DNA of 64,000 nt from Knoellia remsis (lineage in GTDB: Bacteria > Actinomycetota > Actinomycetes > Actinomycetales > Dermatophilaceae): contig NZ_PVTI01000002.1 in assembly GCF_003002895.1 (NCBI RefSeq), positions 124,001 through 188,000 on the forward strand, written 5' to 3'. Shown piece by piece: positions 50,109 through 59,201 of the stretch; the stretch's first letter is position 1; each line of letters begins with the position of its first letter. The position numbers were made by a program, and so were the translations under genes. Below the pieces are notes generated by a model. That model did no database searches, was not told the origin of the DNA, and saw only the letters and a list, made by a program, of their open reading frames with translations.

Positions 50109-50443
50109 CCCGCGGGGAGGTGTGCTGGGTCGACTTCGGGGAGCCGGTCGGGTCAGAACCCGGCTATCGCCGACCCGCGGTCGTCGTGTCCTCGGACAGG
50201 TTCAACCGATCACGCATTGCGACAGTGATCGTCAGTGCCGTGACCAGCAACCTCCGCTTGGCTGCGGCGCCCGGAAACGTCGAGCTCAGTGCCGGCGATG
50301 CGGGGCTGCCGAAGGCCAGCGTGGTCAACGTCTCGCAGACCTTGGTCGTGGACCGCTCACGTCTCACCGAGACCGTTGGTCGCCTCGATTCAGCGACGAT
50401 GCGCTCGGTTGACGCAGGCTTGCGCCTCGTCCTCGGTCTCTGA
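50096..50443 (+). CDS. MazF/PemK-type endoribonuclease toxin
   Basis: The 115-residue protein has MazF elements: ARGEVCWVDFGEPVGSEPGY then RRPAVVVSSDRFNRS, the core VIVSAVTSNLRLAAAPGNVE, the KASVVNVSQTLVVDRSRL strand region and a C-terminal helix. The R-P-AVVV and VNVSQ...D residues are the family's catalytic and core positions. It starts with a GTG at 50096 overlapping the antitoxin gene (a second GTG at 50102 is possible). It is expected to cleave mRNA when free of antitoxin. Confidence 0.88.
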   Translation: MGVVARGEVCWVDFGEPVGSEPGYRRPAVVVSSDRFNRSRIATVIVSAVTSNLRLAAAPGNVELSAGDAGLPKASVVNVSQTLVVDRSRLTETVGRLDSATMRSVDAGLRLVLGL

Positions 50444-50444
50444 G

Positions 50445-50468
50445 GGCCACGGCCTGTGCGCCGTGGCC
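50445..50468. terminator. Bidirectional terminator between MazF and LOG genes
   Basis: GGCCACGGC (50445-50453) and GCCGTGGCC (50460-50468) form a nine-base-pair stem with loop CTGTGC, between two convergent genes, immediately after the toxin stop. Confidence 0.7.
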
Positions 50469-50490
50469 GTGCGTCGTCGGTTTCCCCGAG

Positions 50491-51594
50491 TCAGGTGAGG
50501 GCGAGGTCGGCGGCCTCGTCGACGGTGTCGACGAGGTGCACGGCCCGGCCCAGCGCCCGGTCCCGGCCGAGGGCCTGGATCGCATCCCAGACCGGCACCT
50601 GCCGCGTCCAGTGGTCGACGCCGACGAGGACGAGCGGCGGCAGCGTGCGCTCCTCGGGGGCGTAGTAGAGCGGCGTGATCGCCTGGAAGATCTCCTGCAC
50701 CGTCCCCGCCGCGCCGGTCAGCACGATGAGTCCGGCGGTGGAGCAGGCGAGCAGCCCGTCCTCGCGGATGGCGTTGCTGAAGTACTTCGCGATGCCGTTG
50801 CCGAACACGTTCGGCGGTTCGTGCCCGTAGAACCACGTCGGGATTCCGATCGAGCGAATCGCAGTGTCCGGCAAGGGGATTCGCACGAGGTCGTCATAGA
50901 CCTCGAGCGCCACGCGCGCCCAGTCGTCGACCGACGGCAGGAACGACGGTATGCCGGCCAGTCGCCCGAGTGCGTCGCTCACCGCGGCGTCGTCCGGGCA
51001 GAGCGCGCCGAGGTTCGCGGCCTCCATGGCGCCGGGCCCGCCACCGGTCGCGACGACGAGGCCCGCGGAGGCGATTCGTTGCCCGAGACGCGCGGCGCTG
51101 GCATACGCCTCGCTGTCGCGCATGAGCGCGTGCCCGCCCATGACGCCGACGACGGGGGACTCGCCGAGGACGTCGCGCAGGGCATCGGTGACGGAGTCGT
51201 CGTGGATCGCGCGGAGCAGGGTGACGAAGGCGTCGTGGCGCAGCTCGGCGCGCTTGGCCCACTCGTAGGCGAGGTAGTCGGGGGTCGACTCGTAGCCGCT
51301 CTCGGCGAGGCCGGCGTAGAGTTCGTGCGGCTGGTAGAGCGTGGCGCGGTAGGGGTTGACCGGGGCCGCCGGATCGGTGGGGAAGACGAGGGCGCCCTGC
51401 GTGCGGAGGTGCGTGTCGAGCTCGGGGGAGAGGCGGCCGCCGAGGACGACGAGACCGTCGAGGTCGGAGCGGGCGAGGAGCTCGTCCTCGTGGCCGGACA
51501 GGTCGAGGTCCTGGAGGCGCAGTCCGGTGAGGGGCCGACTGTCGGCGAGGGCGGCGTCGAGGTCGGCGACGGACTCGATCTCGGTGTCACGCAT
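50491..51594 (-). CDS. LOG/TIGR00730-like Rossmann-fold protein
   Basis: The 367-residue protein starts at the ATG at 51594. The first 110 residues are unusual for the family. The core shows VGVMGGHALMRDSEAYASAA, LVVATGGGPGAMEAANLGAL and GLIVLTGAAGTVQEIFQAI, corresponding to the nucleotide-binding and PGGxGTxxE motifs of cytokinin-type phosphoribohydrolases, in which the first residues are altered (TGAAGTVQE). It may hydrolyse nucleotide monophosphates or be a nucleotide-sensing homologue; activity cannot be asserted. Confidence 0.8.
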   Translation of the reverse strand: MRDTEIESVADLDAALADSRPLTGLRLQDLDLSGHEDELLARSDLDGLVVLGGRLSPELDTHLRTQGALVFPTDPAAPVNPYRATLYQPHELYAGLAESGYESTPDYLAYEWAKRAELRHDAFVTLLRAIHDDSVTDALRDVLGESPVVGVMGGHALMRDSEAYASAARLGQRIASAGLVVATGGGPGAMEAANLGALCPDDAAVSDALGRLAGIPSFLPSVDDWARVALEVYDDLVRIPLPDTAIRSIGIPTWFYGHEPPNVFGNGIAKYFSNAIREDGLLACSTAGLIVLTGAAGTVQEIFQAITPLYYAPEERTLPPLVLVGVDHWTRQVPVWDAIQALGRDRALGRAVHLVDTVDEAADLALT

Positions 51595-51631
51595 GGCGCC
51601 GACTGTAGACGCGGCGCGTGTGAGGCTGCAC

Positions 51632-51660
51632 TTGACCGGTACAGTGCACACCGCTACTGT
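51632..51660 (+). promoter_or_regulatory. Promoter with symmetric operator ahead of the small gene
   Basis: TTGACC (51632-51637) and TACTGT (51655-51660) are 17 bases apart. The -10 region lies in the 13-base dyad CGCTACTGTAGCG (51652-51664), and two direct copies of CGGTACAG flank it (51637-51644 and 51663-51670). A repressor binding site overlapping the promoter is likely; the divergent or downstream LacI gene is a candidate. Confidence 0.6.
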
Positions 51661-51693
51661 AGCGGTACAGAAGCCCGCCAGAAGGAGAGTCCC

Positions 51694-51924
51694 ATGGACC
51701 TGTTGCCCCTCGCCAGTCTCACCGCCACGCGCGCCCAGGAGCGCCACTTCGCCGGCGCTCGCGTCGACGGCCCGGCCCAGCCCGGACGCCCCACGGCTGA
51801 ACCGCGGCTGCGGACCGGTTCCGCTGCCCTGCGGACGCACTTGGCCGGTGCGCTGCGCCGCATCGCGTCCGCCGTGGAGCCGCGCAGCGCGTGCCGGCCG
51901 ACGGCCCGGCCCGCCGCCCGGTGA
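51694..51924 (+). CDS. Small protein of unknown function behind a strong promoter
   Basis: The 76-residue protein starts MDLLPLASLTATRAQERHFA, after a strong GAAGGAG. The rest is basic, Arg/Ala/Pro-rich, with a likely helix LRTHLAGALRRIASAVEPRS. There is no signal or known domain. The presence of a well-formed promoter and ribosome-binding site supports a real gene. It may be a small regulator or membrane-associated protein. It lies upstream of and near a LacI gene. Confidence 0.6.
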   Translation: MDLLPLASLTATRAQERHFAGARVDGPAQPGRPTAEPRLRTGSAALRTHLAGALRRIASAVEPRSACRPTARPAAR

Positions 51925-52019
51925 TCCCGGGCGCCGGCCGCATGCCGGTGCCGGACCTCGCGGTGGACCGGATAGCGTCTGCCCCGGGAGCCGCGCGGTT
52001 CCCGGAGAGCGAGGAGCAC

Positions 52020-53105
52020 GTGGGCCGGGTGACGCTGCAGACGGTCGCGGACAAGGTCGGCGTGAGCCGGATGACCGTTTCCAACGCCTTCTCCCGGCCC
52101 GACCAGCTCTCGGCGCAGCTGCGCGAGAAGATCCTCGCCGCGGCGGACGAGCTCGGGTACACCGGGCCGGACCCGTCGGCGCGGGCGCTCGCCCGGGGCG
52201 CCACCGGTTCGGTCGGAGTCCTGCTGTCGAACAGCACGGCGACAGCGTTCTCGGACGAGGTCGCGTCCGCGTTCTTCGGGGCCATCGCCCACACCCTGAA
52301 CGAGTCCGGCCTCGCCCTGACCCTGCTGTCGAGCGAGCCGTCCGGTGAGGTGGTGCCCGCCCGGGACGTCGCCATGGACGGCGTCATCGTCTACAACTGC
52401 GACCCTGCGTCCGGGGCTCGTGAGCAGGTGGTGCGGCGCGGACTGCCCATCGTCAACGTCGACCAGGCATCCGAGGCCGGAACCCCGGGGGTCAACGTCG
52501 CCGACCGTGAGGGTGCCCGGGCCGCGGCCCGGCACATCGTCGAGCTCGGCCACACGAAGGTGGCGCTCGTGACGAAGTCCGGCGAGCCGCCATACGGCAT
52601 CGTCGACCCGGGCGAGGCGGACCGGCACCGCGCGAGCGACGGCTACGCCTCGATCGAGCGCCTCGCCGGGTGGACGGAGGCGCTGGAGGAGGCGGGGGTG
52701 ACGCCGGTCGTCTACCGGCTGCCCATCGACGCCATGGGCGGTCACGGCGCGATCCTCGCCGAGATCCTCGAGGCCGCGCCGGACACGACGGCGGTGCTCG
52801 CCTTCTCCGATGTCATCGCCGCCGACATCGTCCTCGAGGCGCAGGACTCCGGCATCGACGTGCCCGGCCGGCTCTCCGTCGTCGGCTTCGACGACAACCC
52901 CCTCGCCCTGCGGCTGCGACCGCAGCTCACGACCGTCCGCCAGGACGTCTCCGAGAAGGGGCGGCTCGCCGCGTCGATGCTCGTCGACGCCGTGCGCTCG
53001 CGACGTGCCGGTGGAGACGCGTCGCCGGCAGCCTCGGTCACGCTGCCCACCGAGCTCGTCATCCGCGGGTCGACGGGACCACCCTTCGAGGCGCCGGGCG
53101 CGTAG
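52020..53105 (+). CDS. LacI-family transcriptional regulator
   Basis: The 361-residue protein begins MGRVTLQTVADKVGVSRMTV, the classic LacI HTH, with a hinge region and periplasmic-binding-type sensor domain (SVGVLLSNSTATAFSDEVAS, VDGVIVYN-type element, LGHTKVALVT, GRLSVVGFDDNPLALRL, QPLTTVRQ-like RPQLTTVRQDV). GTG at 52020 with GAGGAG nearby is used; a longer frame begins at 51891. It would control sugar or phosphate genes nearby, but no target can be told. Confidence 0.85.
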   Translation: MGRVTLQTVADKVGVSRMTVSNAFSRPDQLSAQLREKILAAADELGYTGPDPSARALARGATGSVGVLLSNSTATAFSDEVASAFFGAIAHTLNESGLALTLLSSEPSGEVVPARDVAMDGVIVYNCDPASGAREQVVRRGLPIVNVDQASEAGTPGVNVADREGARAAARHIVELGHTKVALVTKSGEPPYGIVDPGEADRHRASDGYASIERLAGWTEALEEAGVTPVVYRLPIDAMGGHGAILAEILEAAPDTTAVLAFSDVIAADIVLEAQDSGIDVPGRLSVVGFDDNPLALRLRPQLTTVRQDVSEKGRLAASMLVDAVRSRRAGGDASPAASVTLPTELVIRGSTGPPFEAPGA

Positions 53106-53148
53106 GGTCGAGAGCATCCCGCCCATCCACCCAGCGAGGAGCAGGCAG

Positions 53149-53661
53149 ATGACCGACTCAGGCAAGGGCTTCGACTTCAAAAAGCTCACCGACGCCGCCA
53201 AGGACGCGGCTGCCAAGGCCAAGGACGCCGCGACCAACGCGGCCAACGAGAACCGCGACAAGGTCCACGGCATGGTCGAGAAGGCCGCCACGAAGATCGA
53301 CGAGAAGACCGACGGCAAGTACGCCGACAAGGTCGCCAAGGCCAAGGGCGCGGCCCACTCCGGCTTCGACAAGGTCGCCGACCAGGCCCCGGCTCCGGGT
53401 ACCCGGACCGACGCGCTGCGCGACGACCTCCCGTCCACCGGCCGTCCGACCACGGGCGCCCCGGCGACCGACGGTCCGTTCACCGAGGGGCCGGCGACGG
53501 ATCGTCCGGTCGGCGACCGGCCGGTCACGGCGGACTCGCCGTTCCCGCGCGACCACGAGGCGCCGGGCGCCGACACCGACCCGCGCGGCGACTCGCCCTT
53601 CCCGCAGGACCCCGAGGCGCCGCACGGCGGCACGCCAGGAACCCACGGAACCGGCCAGTAG
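53149..53661 (+). CDS. Rv0909-like small charged protein
   Basis: The 170-residue protein opens GKGFDFKKLTDAAKDAAAKA, with a Lys/Ala/Asp heptad-like helix through about residue 75 (ENRDKVHGMVEKAATKIDEK), then a Pro/Thr/Asp-rich disordered tail. The N-terminus resembles the Rv0909/antitoxin-like family (family knowledge); no toxin gene lies adjacent, so an antitoxin role is unproven. A ribosome-binding site GAGGAG lies near the ATG at 53149. Confidence 0.7.
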   Translation: MTDSGKGFDFKKLTDAAKDAAAKAKDAATNAANENRDKVHGMVEKAATKIDEKTDGKYADKVAKAKGAAHSGFDKVADQAPAPGTRTDALRDDLPSTGRPTTGAPATDGPFTEGPATDRPVGDRPVTADSPFPRDHEAPGADTDPRGDSPFPQDPEAPHGGTPGTHGTGQ

Positions 53662-53680
53662 CCTTCCGAGAGAACCCTCG

Positions 53681-53718
53681 ACGGCACCTGTGACTTCGCT
53701 GGCAGTCACAGGTGCCGT
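53681..53718 (+). terminator. Strong rho-independent terminator
   Basis: Perfect 15-base arms (53681-53695 and 53704-53718) with an eight-base loop are followed by TCGTCTTT. It lies 20 bases after the stop of the small charged protein. Confidence 0.88.
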
Positions 53719-53778
53719 TCGTCTTTGGGGCGACGGTCGTTCGCCGGCGGTTCATCCAACGGGAGTGGGGTGTCGCCC

Positions 53779-55293
53779 ATGACTCCTCTGATCCGCAGTT
53801 CCCGACGCACCACCCTCGCCCTCGCCACGGTGAGTGCCCTCGCCATCACCGGCACCGCGGCATACGCCGCCTCCGGCCTCGCCGCCACCGGCGGCGCCAC
53901 CCGACTCTCCGGCGACCAGACCGCCGCCGTCAAGAAGGCCATCGACGGCGGCAAGGCCCGCAACGTCATCCTCCTCATCGGCGACGGCATGGGCGACTCC
54001 GAGATCACCTCGGCCCGCTACTACGAGTACGGCGCGGCCGGGCGCCTCCCCGGCATCGACGCCCTCCCGCTCACCGGTCAGTACACGACGTACTCGCTCT
54101 ACAAGGACGGCAAGCCCGACTACGCGCCCGACTCCGCCGCGACCGGCACGGCGTGGGCGACCGGCACGAAGACCTACGACAACGCGGTCTCGGTCGACAT
54201 CGAGGGCAAGCCGCTCCCGACCCTGCTCAAGCTCGCCAAGGAGCGCGGTCTCAAGACCGGCAACGTCACGACGTCGGACATCCAGGACGCCACCCCCGCC
54301 GTCCAGGTCGCCAACATCTCGCAGCGCTCCTGCTTCGGTCCGGAGAAGACGAGCACCACCTGCCCCGAGGCCGCCCTCGAGAACGGCGGCCCCGGCTCGA
54401 TCACCGAGCAGCTGCTCACGACCCGCCCCGACGTCACCCTGGGCGGTGGCGCGAAGACGTTCGCCGAGAAGGCCAAGGCGGGCGAGTATGCCGGCCAGAC
54501 CCTTGCGCAGCAGGCCACCGCCCGCGGCTACCGCACCGTGACGGACGTGGCCGGCCTCGAGGCCGTCACCGAGGCGAACCAGGACACGCCGCTGCTCGGC
54601 CTCTTCGCCCCCGGCAACCTGCCGGTGCGCTACACCGGCCCGAAGGCGACGCCCACCGGTGGCGCCCTCCCGCCCGTGAAGTGCACGGCCAACCCGGAGC
54701 GCCCCTCGACCCAGCCCACCCTGGCCCAGATGACGACGAAGGCCATCGAGCTCCTCGACACCCCCGCCGCCCAGAGCGAGGGCAAGGGCAACGGCAAGGC
54801 CAAGGGCCACGACAAGGGCAAGGCCAAGGGGAAGGCCAAGGGCCACGACAAGGCCAATGCGCAGGCCAAGGGCGACAAGGGCTTCTTCCTCCAGGTCGAG
54901 GGCGCGAGCATCGACAAGCAGGACCACGCCGCCAACGCGTGCGGGCAGATCGGTGAGGCCATCGACCTCGACGAGGCCGTCCAGGCGGCCCTCGAGTTCG
55001 CCAAGAAGGACGGCAACACCACGGTCATCGTCACCGCCGACCACGCCCACACGAGCCAGATCGTCGAGGGTGGCTCGACCACGCCCGGCCTCACCGCCAA
55101 CCTCCTCACCAAGGACGGCTCGCCGCTGACGATCGCCTACGGCACCGGTGCCGCCGGAGACTCGCAGCAGCACACCGGTTCACAGCTGCGCGTCGCCGGC
55201 TACGGTCCGCAGGCGGCCAACGTCGTCGGCCTGACCGACCAGACCGACATGTTCTTCACCATCTCGCGCGCACTCGGTCTCGGGGAGCGCTGA
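53779..55293 (+). CDS. Secreted alkaline phosphatase (PhoA-type) with lysine-rich insertion
   Basis: The 504-residue protein has a Tat/Sec-type signal ([20 protein letters not shown]) and PhoA family elements. [20 protein letters not shown] supplies metal ligands, [20 protein letters not shown] the serine nucleophile, [19 protein letters not shown] and [13 protein letters not shown] metal and phosphate ligands. A Lys/Gly/His-rich insertion of about 35 residues ([20 protein letters not shown] at its start) lies near residues 335-370, not a usual feature. Residues and order otherwise are intact. Start 53779 is preferred over an upstream ATG at 53725. Confidence 0.88.
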   Translation: MTPLIRSSRRTTLALATVSALAITGTAAYAASGLAATGGATRLSGDQTAAVKKAIDGGKARNVILLIGDGMGDSEITSARYYEYGAAGRLPGIDALPLTGQYTTYSLYKDGKPDYAPDSAATGTAWATGTKTYDNAVSVDIEGKPLPTLLKLAKERGLKTGNVTTSDIQDATPAVQVANISQRSCFGPEKTSTTCPEAALENGGPGSITEQLLTTRPDVTLGGGAKTFAEKAKAGEYAGQTLAQQATARGYRTVTDVAGLEAVTEANQDTPLLGLFAPGNLPVRYTGPKATPTGGALPPVKCTANPERPSTQPTLAQMTTKAIELLDTPAAQSEGKGNGKAKGHDKGKAKGKAKGHDKANAQAKGDKGFFLQVEGASIDKQDHAANACGQIGEAIDLDEAVQAALEFAKKDGNTTVIVTADHAHTSQIVEGGSTTPGLTANLLTKDGSPLTIAYGTGAAGDSQQHTGSQLRVAGYGPQAANVVGLTDQTDMFFTISRALGLGER

Positions 55294-55318
55294 GTCGCGG
55301 CTGCTTCCCAGTCCGTAT

Positions 55319-55352
55319 GACGGCCCGGTCACCTCGCGGTGACCGGGCCGTC
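55319..55352 (+). terminator. Strong rho-independent terminator of the phosphatase gene
   Basis: Perfect 15-base arms (55319-55333 and 55338-55352) with loop TCGC, followed by TCTGGTT. The stem is almost entirely G/C. Confidence 0.88.
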
Positions 55353-55451
55353 TCTGGTTCGACGCGCCCCGGGGCGCTGGGTCGTCGAGCGGTGCCCGAG
55401 TGCGTGCGGCGCCCCGCACGCGAGAGGCGCGCGGACGGCATACTCGAACGT

Positions 55452-56912
55452 ATGGCTGTCTCGCAGAAGTCTCTGCTCGCATCCGTCCCCACCCAGCTGT
55501 TCATCGGCGGTGAGTGGCGCGACTCGCTCAGCGCCCAGACGTTCCCGGTCCACGACCCCGCGACCGGCGGCGTCCTCACCGAGGTCGCCGACGCGACCAT
55601 CGCCGACGGCACCCTCGCCCTCGACGCAGCCGTTGCGGCACAACAGGACTGGGCCACGACGCCACCGCGCGAACGTGGCGAGATCCTCCGTCGCGCGTTC
55701 GAGCTCATCACCGAGCGCGCCGACGAGTTCGCGCTGCTCATGACCCTCGAGATGGGCAAGCCGGTCGCCGAGGCGCGCGGTGAGGTCGCCTACGGCGCGG
55801 AGTTCTTCCGGTGGTTCAGCGAGGAGGCGGTGCGCATCCACGGCCGGTATGCCGTCAACCCCGCGGGCGGGTCGCGCTTGCTCACGATGAACAAGCCGGT
55901 CGGGCCGGCGTTCATGATCACGCCGTGGAACTTCCCGCTCGCGATGGGCACCCGCAAGATCGGTCCCGCCATCGCGGCCGGATGCACGATGGTCATGAAG
56001 CCCGCGAGCGAGACTCCGCTGACGATGCTCGCGCTCGCCGCGCTGCTCACCGAGGCGGGGCTGCCCGACGGCGTCCTCAACGTCATCACGACCTCGGACA
56101 CCGCATCGGTCTCCGAGCCGATCATCCGCGACCCGCGGCTGCGCAAGCTCACCTTCACCGGGTCCACGGCGGTGGGCAAGCTCCTCGTCGAGCAGTCGGC
56201 CGAGCAGCTGCTCCGGGTGTCGATGGAGCTCGGCGGCAACGCACCCTTCCTCGTCTTCGACGACGCCGACGTCGACGCGGCCGTCGAGGGCGCGATGCTC
56301 GCGAAGATGCGCAACATCGGCGAGGCGTGCACGTCGGCGAACCGGTTCCTCGTGCACGAGTCGGTGGCCGAGGAGTTCGCGGCGGCGTTGGCCCGGCGCA
56401 TGGGCGCGCTTACCGTCGGCAAGGGGACCAAGGCCGGCGTCGAGGTCGGCCCGCTCATCACCGACAAGGCCCGGGACGGTGTGCACGAGCTCGTCACCGA
56501 CGCCGTCGACCGGGGCGCGCGGGTCCTGACCGGGGGAGAGAAGGTCGCCGGCCGCGGGCACTTCTACGCACCGACCGTGCTGACCGAGGTGCCGGCCGAC
56601 GCCCGGCTGCTGCGCGAGGAGATCTTCGGACCGGTCGCACCGGTGACGACGTTCGCCGACGAGGACGAGGCGGTGCGCCTGGCCAACGACACCGAGTACG
56701 GACTGGTCGCCTATGCCTACACGCGCGACCTCGGCCGGGTCATCCGGGTGTCCGAGGCACTGGAGTTCGGCATGGTCGGGGTCAACACCGGGATCGTCTC
56801 GAACGCGGCGGCGCCGTTCGGCGGGGTGAAGCACTCCGGGTTCGGGCGTGAGGGCGGGTTCGAGGGCATCCACGAGTACCTCGAGACGACGTACGTCTCG
56901 CTCAACCCCTGA
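55452..56912 (+). CDS. gabD: NAD(P)-dependent succinate-semialdehyde dehydrogenase
   Basis: The 486-residue aldehyde dehydrogenase starts MAVSQKSLLASVPTQLFIGG, with PWNFPLAMGTRKIGPAIAAG (cofactor), LTFTGSTAVGKLLVEQSAEQ, MELGGNAPFLVFDDADVDAA with the general base Glu, and the catalytic Cys in GEACTSANRFLVHESV. The C-terminal GVNTGIVSNAAAPFGGVKHS and GREGGFEGIHEYLETTYVSL are those of SSADH/GabD. It oxidises succinate semialdehyde in GABA breakdown; no GABA transaminase gene is in the window. A copy of the GCGGACGGCATAC 13-mer lies just upstream (55431-55443). Confidence 0.9.
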   Translation: MAVSQKSLLASVPTQLFIGGEWRDSLSAQTFPVHDPATGGVLTEVADATIADGTLALDAAVAAQQDWATTPPRERGEILRRAFELITERADEFALLMTLEMGKPVAEARGEVAYGAEFFRWFSEEAVRIHGRYAVNPAGGSRLLTMNKPVGPAFMITPWNFPLAMGTRKIGPAIAAGCTMVMKPASETPLTMLALAALLTEAGLPDGVLNVITTSDTASVSEPIIRDPRLRKLTFTGSTAVGKLLVEQSAEQLLRVSMELGGNAPFLVFDDADVDAAVEGAMLAKMRNIGEACTSANRFLVHESVAEEFAAALARRMGALTVGKGTKAGVEVGPLITDKARDGVHELVTDAVDRGARVLTGGEKVAGRGHFYAPTVLTEVPADARLLREEIFGPVAPVTTFADEDEAVRLANDTEYGLVAYAYTRDLGRVIRVSEALEFGMVGVNTGIVSNAAAPFGGVKHSGFGREGGFEGIHEYLETTYVSLNP

Positions 56913-56955
56913 CTGTCGGCGCCCACCCTGGTCAGGGACCATTGATGGCCACCCA

Positions 56956-57007
56956 TTGCGACTTCGCAGAGTGCGGAGCCCGGCGGCGGCGCTCTGCGAA
57001 GTCGCAA
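56956..57007. terminator. Convergent terminator, 16-base inverted repeat
   Basis: Perfect complementary arms TTGCGACTTCGCAGAG (56956-56971) and its complement (56992-57007) with a 20-base loop sit between the convergent dehydrogenase and permease genes. Confidence 0.7.
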
Positions 57008-57027
57008 GAGGTCGGGGGACGGGACGG

Positions 57028-58431
57028 TCAGGCCTCGATGCGCAGGGCCTCGACGGGCGCGATGTCGATCGCACGGCGCGCCGGGCCACGGGACGCGAGC
57101 AGCACGAGCACCAGGCCGCACACCGCGATCGCCGCGAGCGACACCCACGGCACACCCCAGACGAAGCCGGACCCCTGCGACCCGACGAGGGACTGGGCGG
57201 CGCTCGTGCCGTAGATGATTCCGAGCACCGTGCCGAAGAGGATCGCCGACACCGACAGCGCGACCGACTCCTTGGTGATCATCGTGCGGACCTGGCGCTG
57301 GGTGAAGCCGAGCGTGCGCAGCAGGCCGATCTCGCGGTGCCGCTGGATGACCGTGAGCGACATCGTGCTGACGAAGCCGACAGCCGCGATGAGCGAGGAG
57401 ATGACGATGATGCCGACGAGCACGGCCGTCGTGACGTCCATGATCTGCAGGGCCTCGGCCCGCTGCTCCGCGTCGAGCTCCCACGCGTCCACGGAGGCGC
57501 GCAGGGCGGCCATCCCGGAGGCGAAGGTCGTGACGAGGGTGACGCCGATGACCAGGCCCATCGTCGAGCGGGTCGTGCGCAGCGGGTCGAGGAGGGCGTT
57601 GCGCCGCGCCACGACACTCGCCGGGTCCCGCCCGAGGAGGCGGCTGAACGCCGCGACCATCGACGGGATGACGAGGCGCGCCCCGACGAGGAACCCGGTG
57701 CTCGCGCCCGCTGCACCGAAGAAGGACAGGACGAAACCCGCCTCCGGGGCGCTCTCCCCGGCGAGGGCGCCGGCCGCGAGGACCCCGAACCCGCCGACGA
57801 TGCCGATGCCGGCGACGACGGCGCGCAGGAGCGAGGCCCGTCCCGACGCAGTGACCGGGGCCGCGGTCCCGGACAGTGCCGCTGCAGGGGAGACCTGCAG
57901 CACGCCACGTGAGCCGAGCCACCCGGCGCACATGGCGCACACGGCGATCGCCCAGAAGGCGACGACCAGCGCGGAGCTCACCAGCGGGTAGTCCGCCTCG
58001 GGCAGCGTGCCGCGCGCCACGAGGACGGCACGAGTCGCGTGCGTCAGCACGGTGCCCACGACCACCCCGGCGAGGGCACCGAGGGCGCCCACCGTCGCGG
58101 TGCCGCGCACGACCGAGACCCGCAGGTCCTTCGCCCGTGATCCGAGCAGCCGCAGCAGGGCGATGTGCCGGAGCCGGCCGGAGATGACCGTGTCGACCGC
58201 GCCGATGATGACGATGGCGCCGACATAGAGGGCGATGAGGATGAAGACGCCGGCGACGATGCCGAGCATGAGTCCGACACTCCCGCCGGACTCCTCGCTC
58301 ATCGCCGCGAGCACCGTCGAGGTCATGATGAGCACCGCGGCATACGCGCCGCTCAGGCCGGCCACGAGACCGACGGTGCCGAGCTCGCGCAGCGAGCCGA
58401 GGACGAGGTTGCCCTTCGAGGAGTGGTTCAT
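57028..58431 (-). CDS. ABC transporter permease, FtsX-like
   Basis: The 467-residue protein starts at the ATG at 58431, overlapping the ATPase stop. It has about eight to ten helices, with FtsX/MacB-type domains at both halves: VAGVFILIALYVGAIVIIGA, LLRLLGSRAKDLRVSVVRGT, and a second copy near the end with IQRHREIGLLRTLGFTQRQV and VRTMITKES. Such permeases export antimicrobial peptides or lipids, or relay sensing to a two-component system. It lies next to an ABC ATPase and a NarL-type two-component system. Confidence 0.85.
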   Translation of the reverse strand: MNHSSKGNLVLGSLRELGTVGLVAGLSGAYAAVLIMTSTVLAAMSEESGGSVGLMLGIVAGVFILIALYVGAIVIIGAVDTVISGRLRHIALLRLLGSRAKDLRVSVVRGTATVGALGALAGVVVGTVLTHATRAVLVARGTLPEADYPLVSSALVVAFWAIAVCAMCAGWLGSRGVLQVSPAAALSGTAAPVTASGRASLLRAVVAGIGIVGGFGVLAAGALAGESAPEAGFVLSFFGAAGASTGFLVGARLVIPSMVAAFSRLLGRDPASVVARRNALLDPLRTTRSTMGLVIGVTLVTTFASGMAALRASVDAWELDAEQRAEALQIMDVTTAVLVGIIVISSLIAAVGFVSTMSLTVIQRHREIGLLRTLGFTQRQVRTMITKESVALSVSAILFGTVLGIIYGTSAAQSLVGSQGSGFVWGVPWVSLAAIAVCGLVLVLLASRGPARRAIDIAPVEALRIEA

Positions 58432-59201
58432 GCCGCACCGACCTCGAAGCCGATGAGCAGCTCGGAGATCTGCTGCGGGGTGAGCGGACCGTGGTCGCCC
58501 ACGAGGTGACCGTCGGCGATGACGAGGATGCGGTCGGCATACGACGCCGCGACCGGGTCGTGGCTCACCATGGCGATCGTCTGGCCGTACTCGCGCGACG
58601 CCGTGCGCAGGAGGGTGAGCACCTCGCGCGAGCTGCGCGAGTCGAGGTTGCCGGTCGGCTCGTCGGCGAAGACGATCGCCGGGCGCGACGCGAGGGCGCG
58701 GGCGATGGCGACGCGCTGCTGCTGGCCGCCGGAGAGCTCGCTCGGTCGGTGCCCGACGCGCTCGGTGAGGCCGAGGGTGGCGATGAGGTGCTCGATCCAC
58801 TGCTGCTGCTCGCGGGTCACGGTGCGCCCAGCGAGCTCGAACGGCAGCAGGATGTTCTCGCGCGCAGTGAGGGTGGGCACGAGGTTGAAGGCCTGGAAGA
58901 TGAAGCCGACCTCGCTGCGGCGCAGCCGGGTCCGGGCGTCGTCGTCGAGGTGCGTCAGCGGTGCGCCGGCGAGGATGACCTCGCCGCTCGTGGCGTCGTC
59001 GAGCCCGGCCGCGACGTTCATCAGCGTCGACTTGCCCGACCCCGACGGACCCATGATCGCGGTGAACTGACCGCGGTGGATGTCGACGTCGATGCCGTCG
59101 AGGGCGGCCACCCTGCCGGTGCCCTCGCCGTAGATGCGGGAGACCCGTCGAAGGGAGACGACGGGCTGGGTTGCGTTGTCCTGGAACGGTGTTGAAGTCA
59201 T
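58428..59201 (-). CDS. ABC transporter ATP-binding protein
   Basis: The 257-residue protein has Walker A GPSGSGKSTLMNVAAGLD, the Q-loop FQAFNLVPTLTARENI, the signature LSGGQQQRVAIARALASRP, Walker B IVFADEPTGNLDSR and the H-loop MVSHDPVAASYAD. The MacB/LolD-type set of residues marks ATPases for FtsX-like permeases. Start at 59201 is used; a longer frame through the upstream repeats is rejected. It is co-transcribed with the permease (ATGA overlap). Confidence 0.92.
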   Translation of the reverse strand: MTSTPFQDNATQPVVSLRRVSRIYGEGTGRVAALDGIDVDIHRGQFTAIMGPSGSGKSTLMNVAAGLDDATSGEVILAGAPLTHLDDDARTRLRRSEVGFIFQAFNLVPTLTARENILLPFELAGRTVTREQQQWIEHLIATLGLTERVGHRPSELSGGQQQRVAIARALASRPAIVFADEPTGNLDSRSSREVLTLLRTASREYGQTIAMVSHDPVAASYADRILVIADGHLVGDHGPLTPQQISELLIGFEVGAA

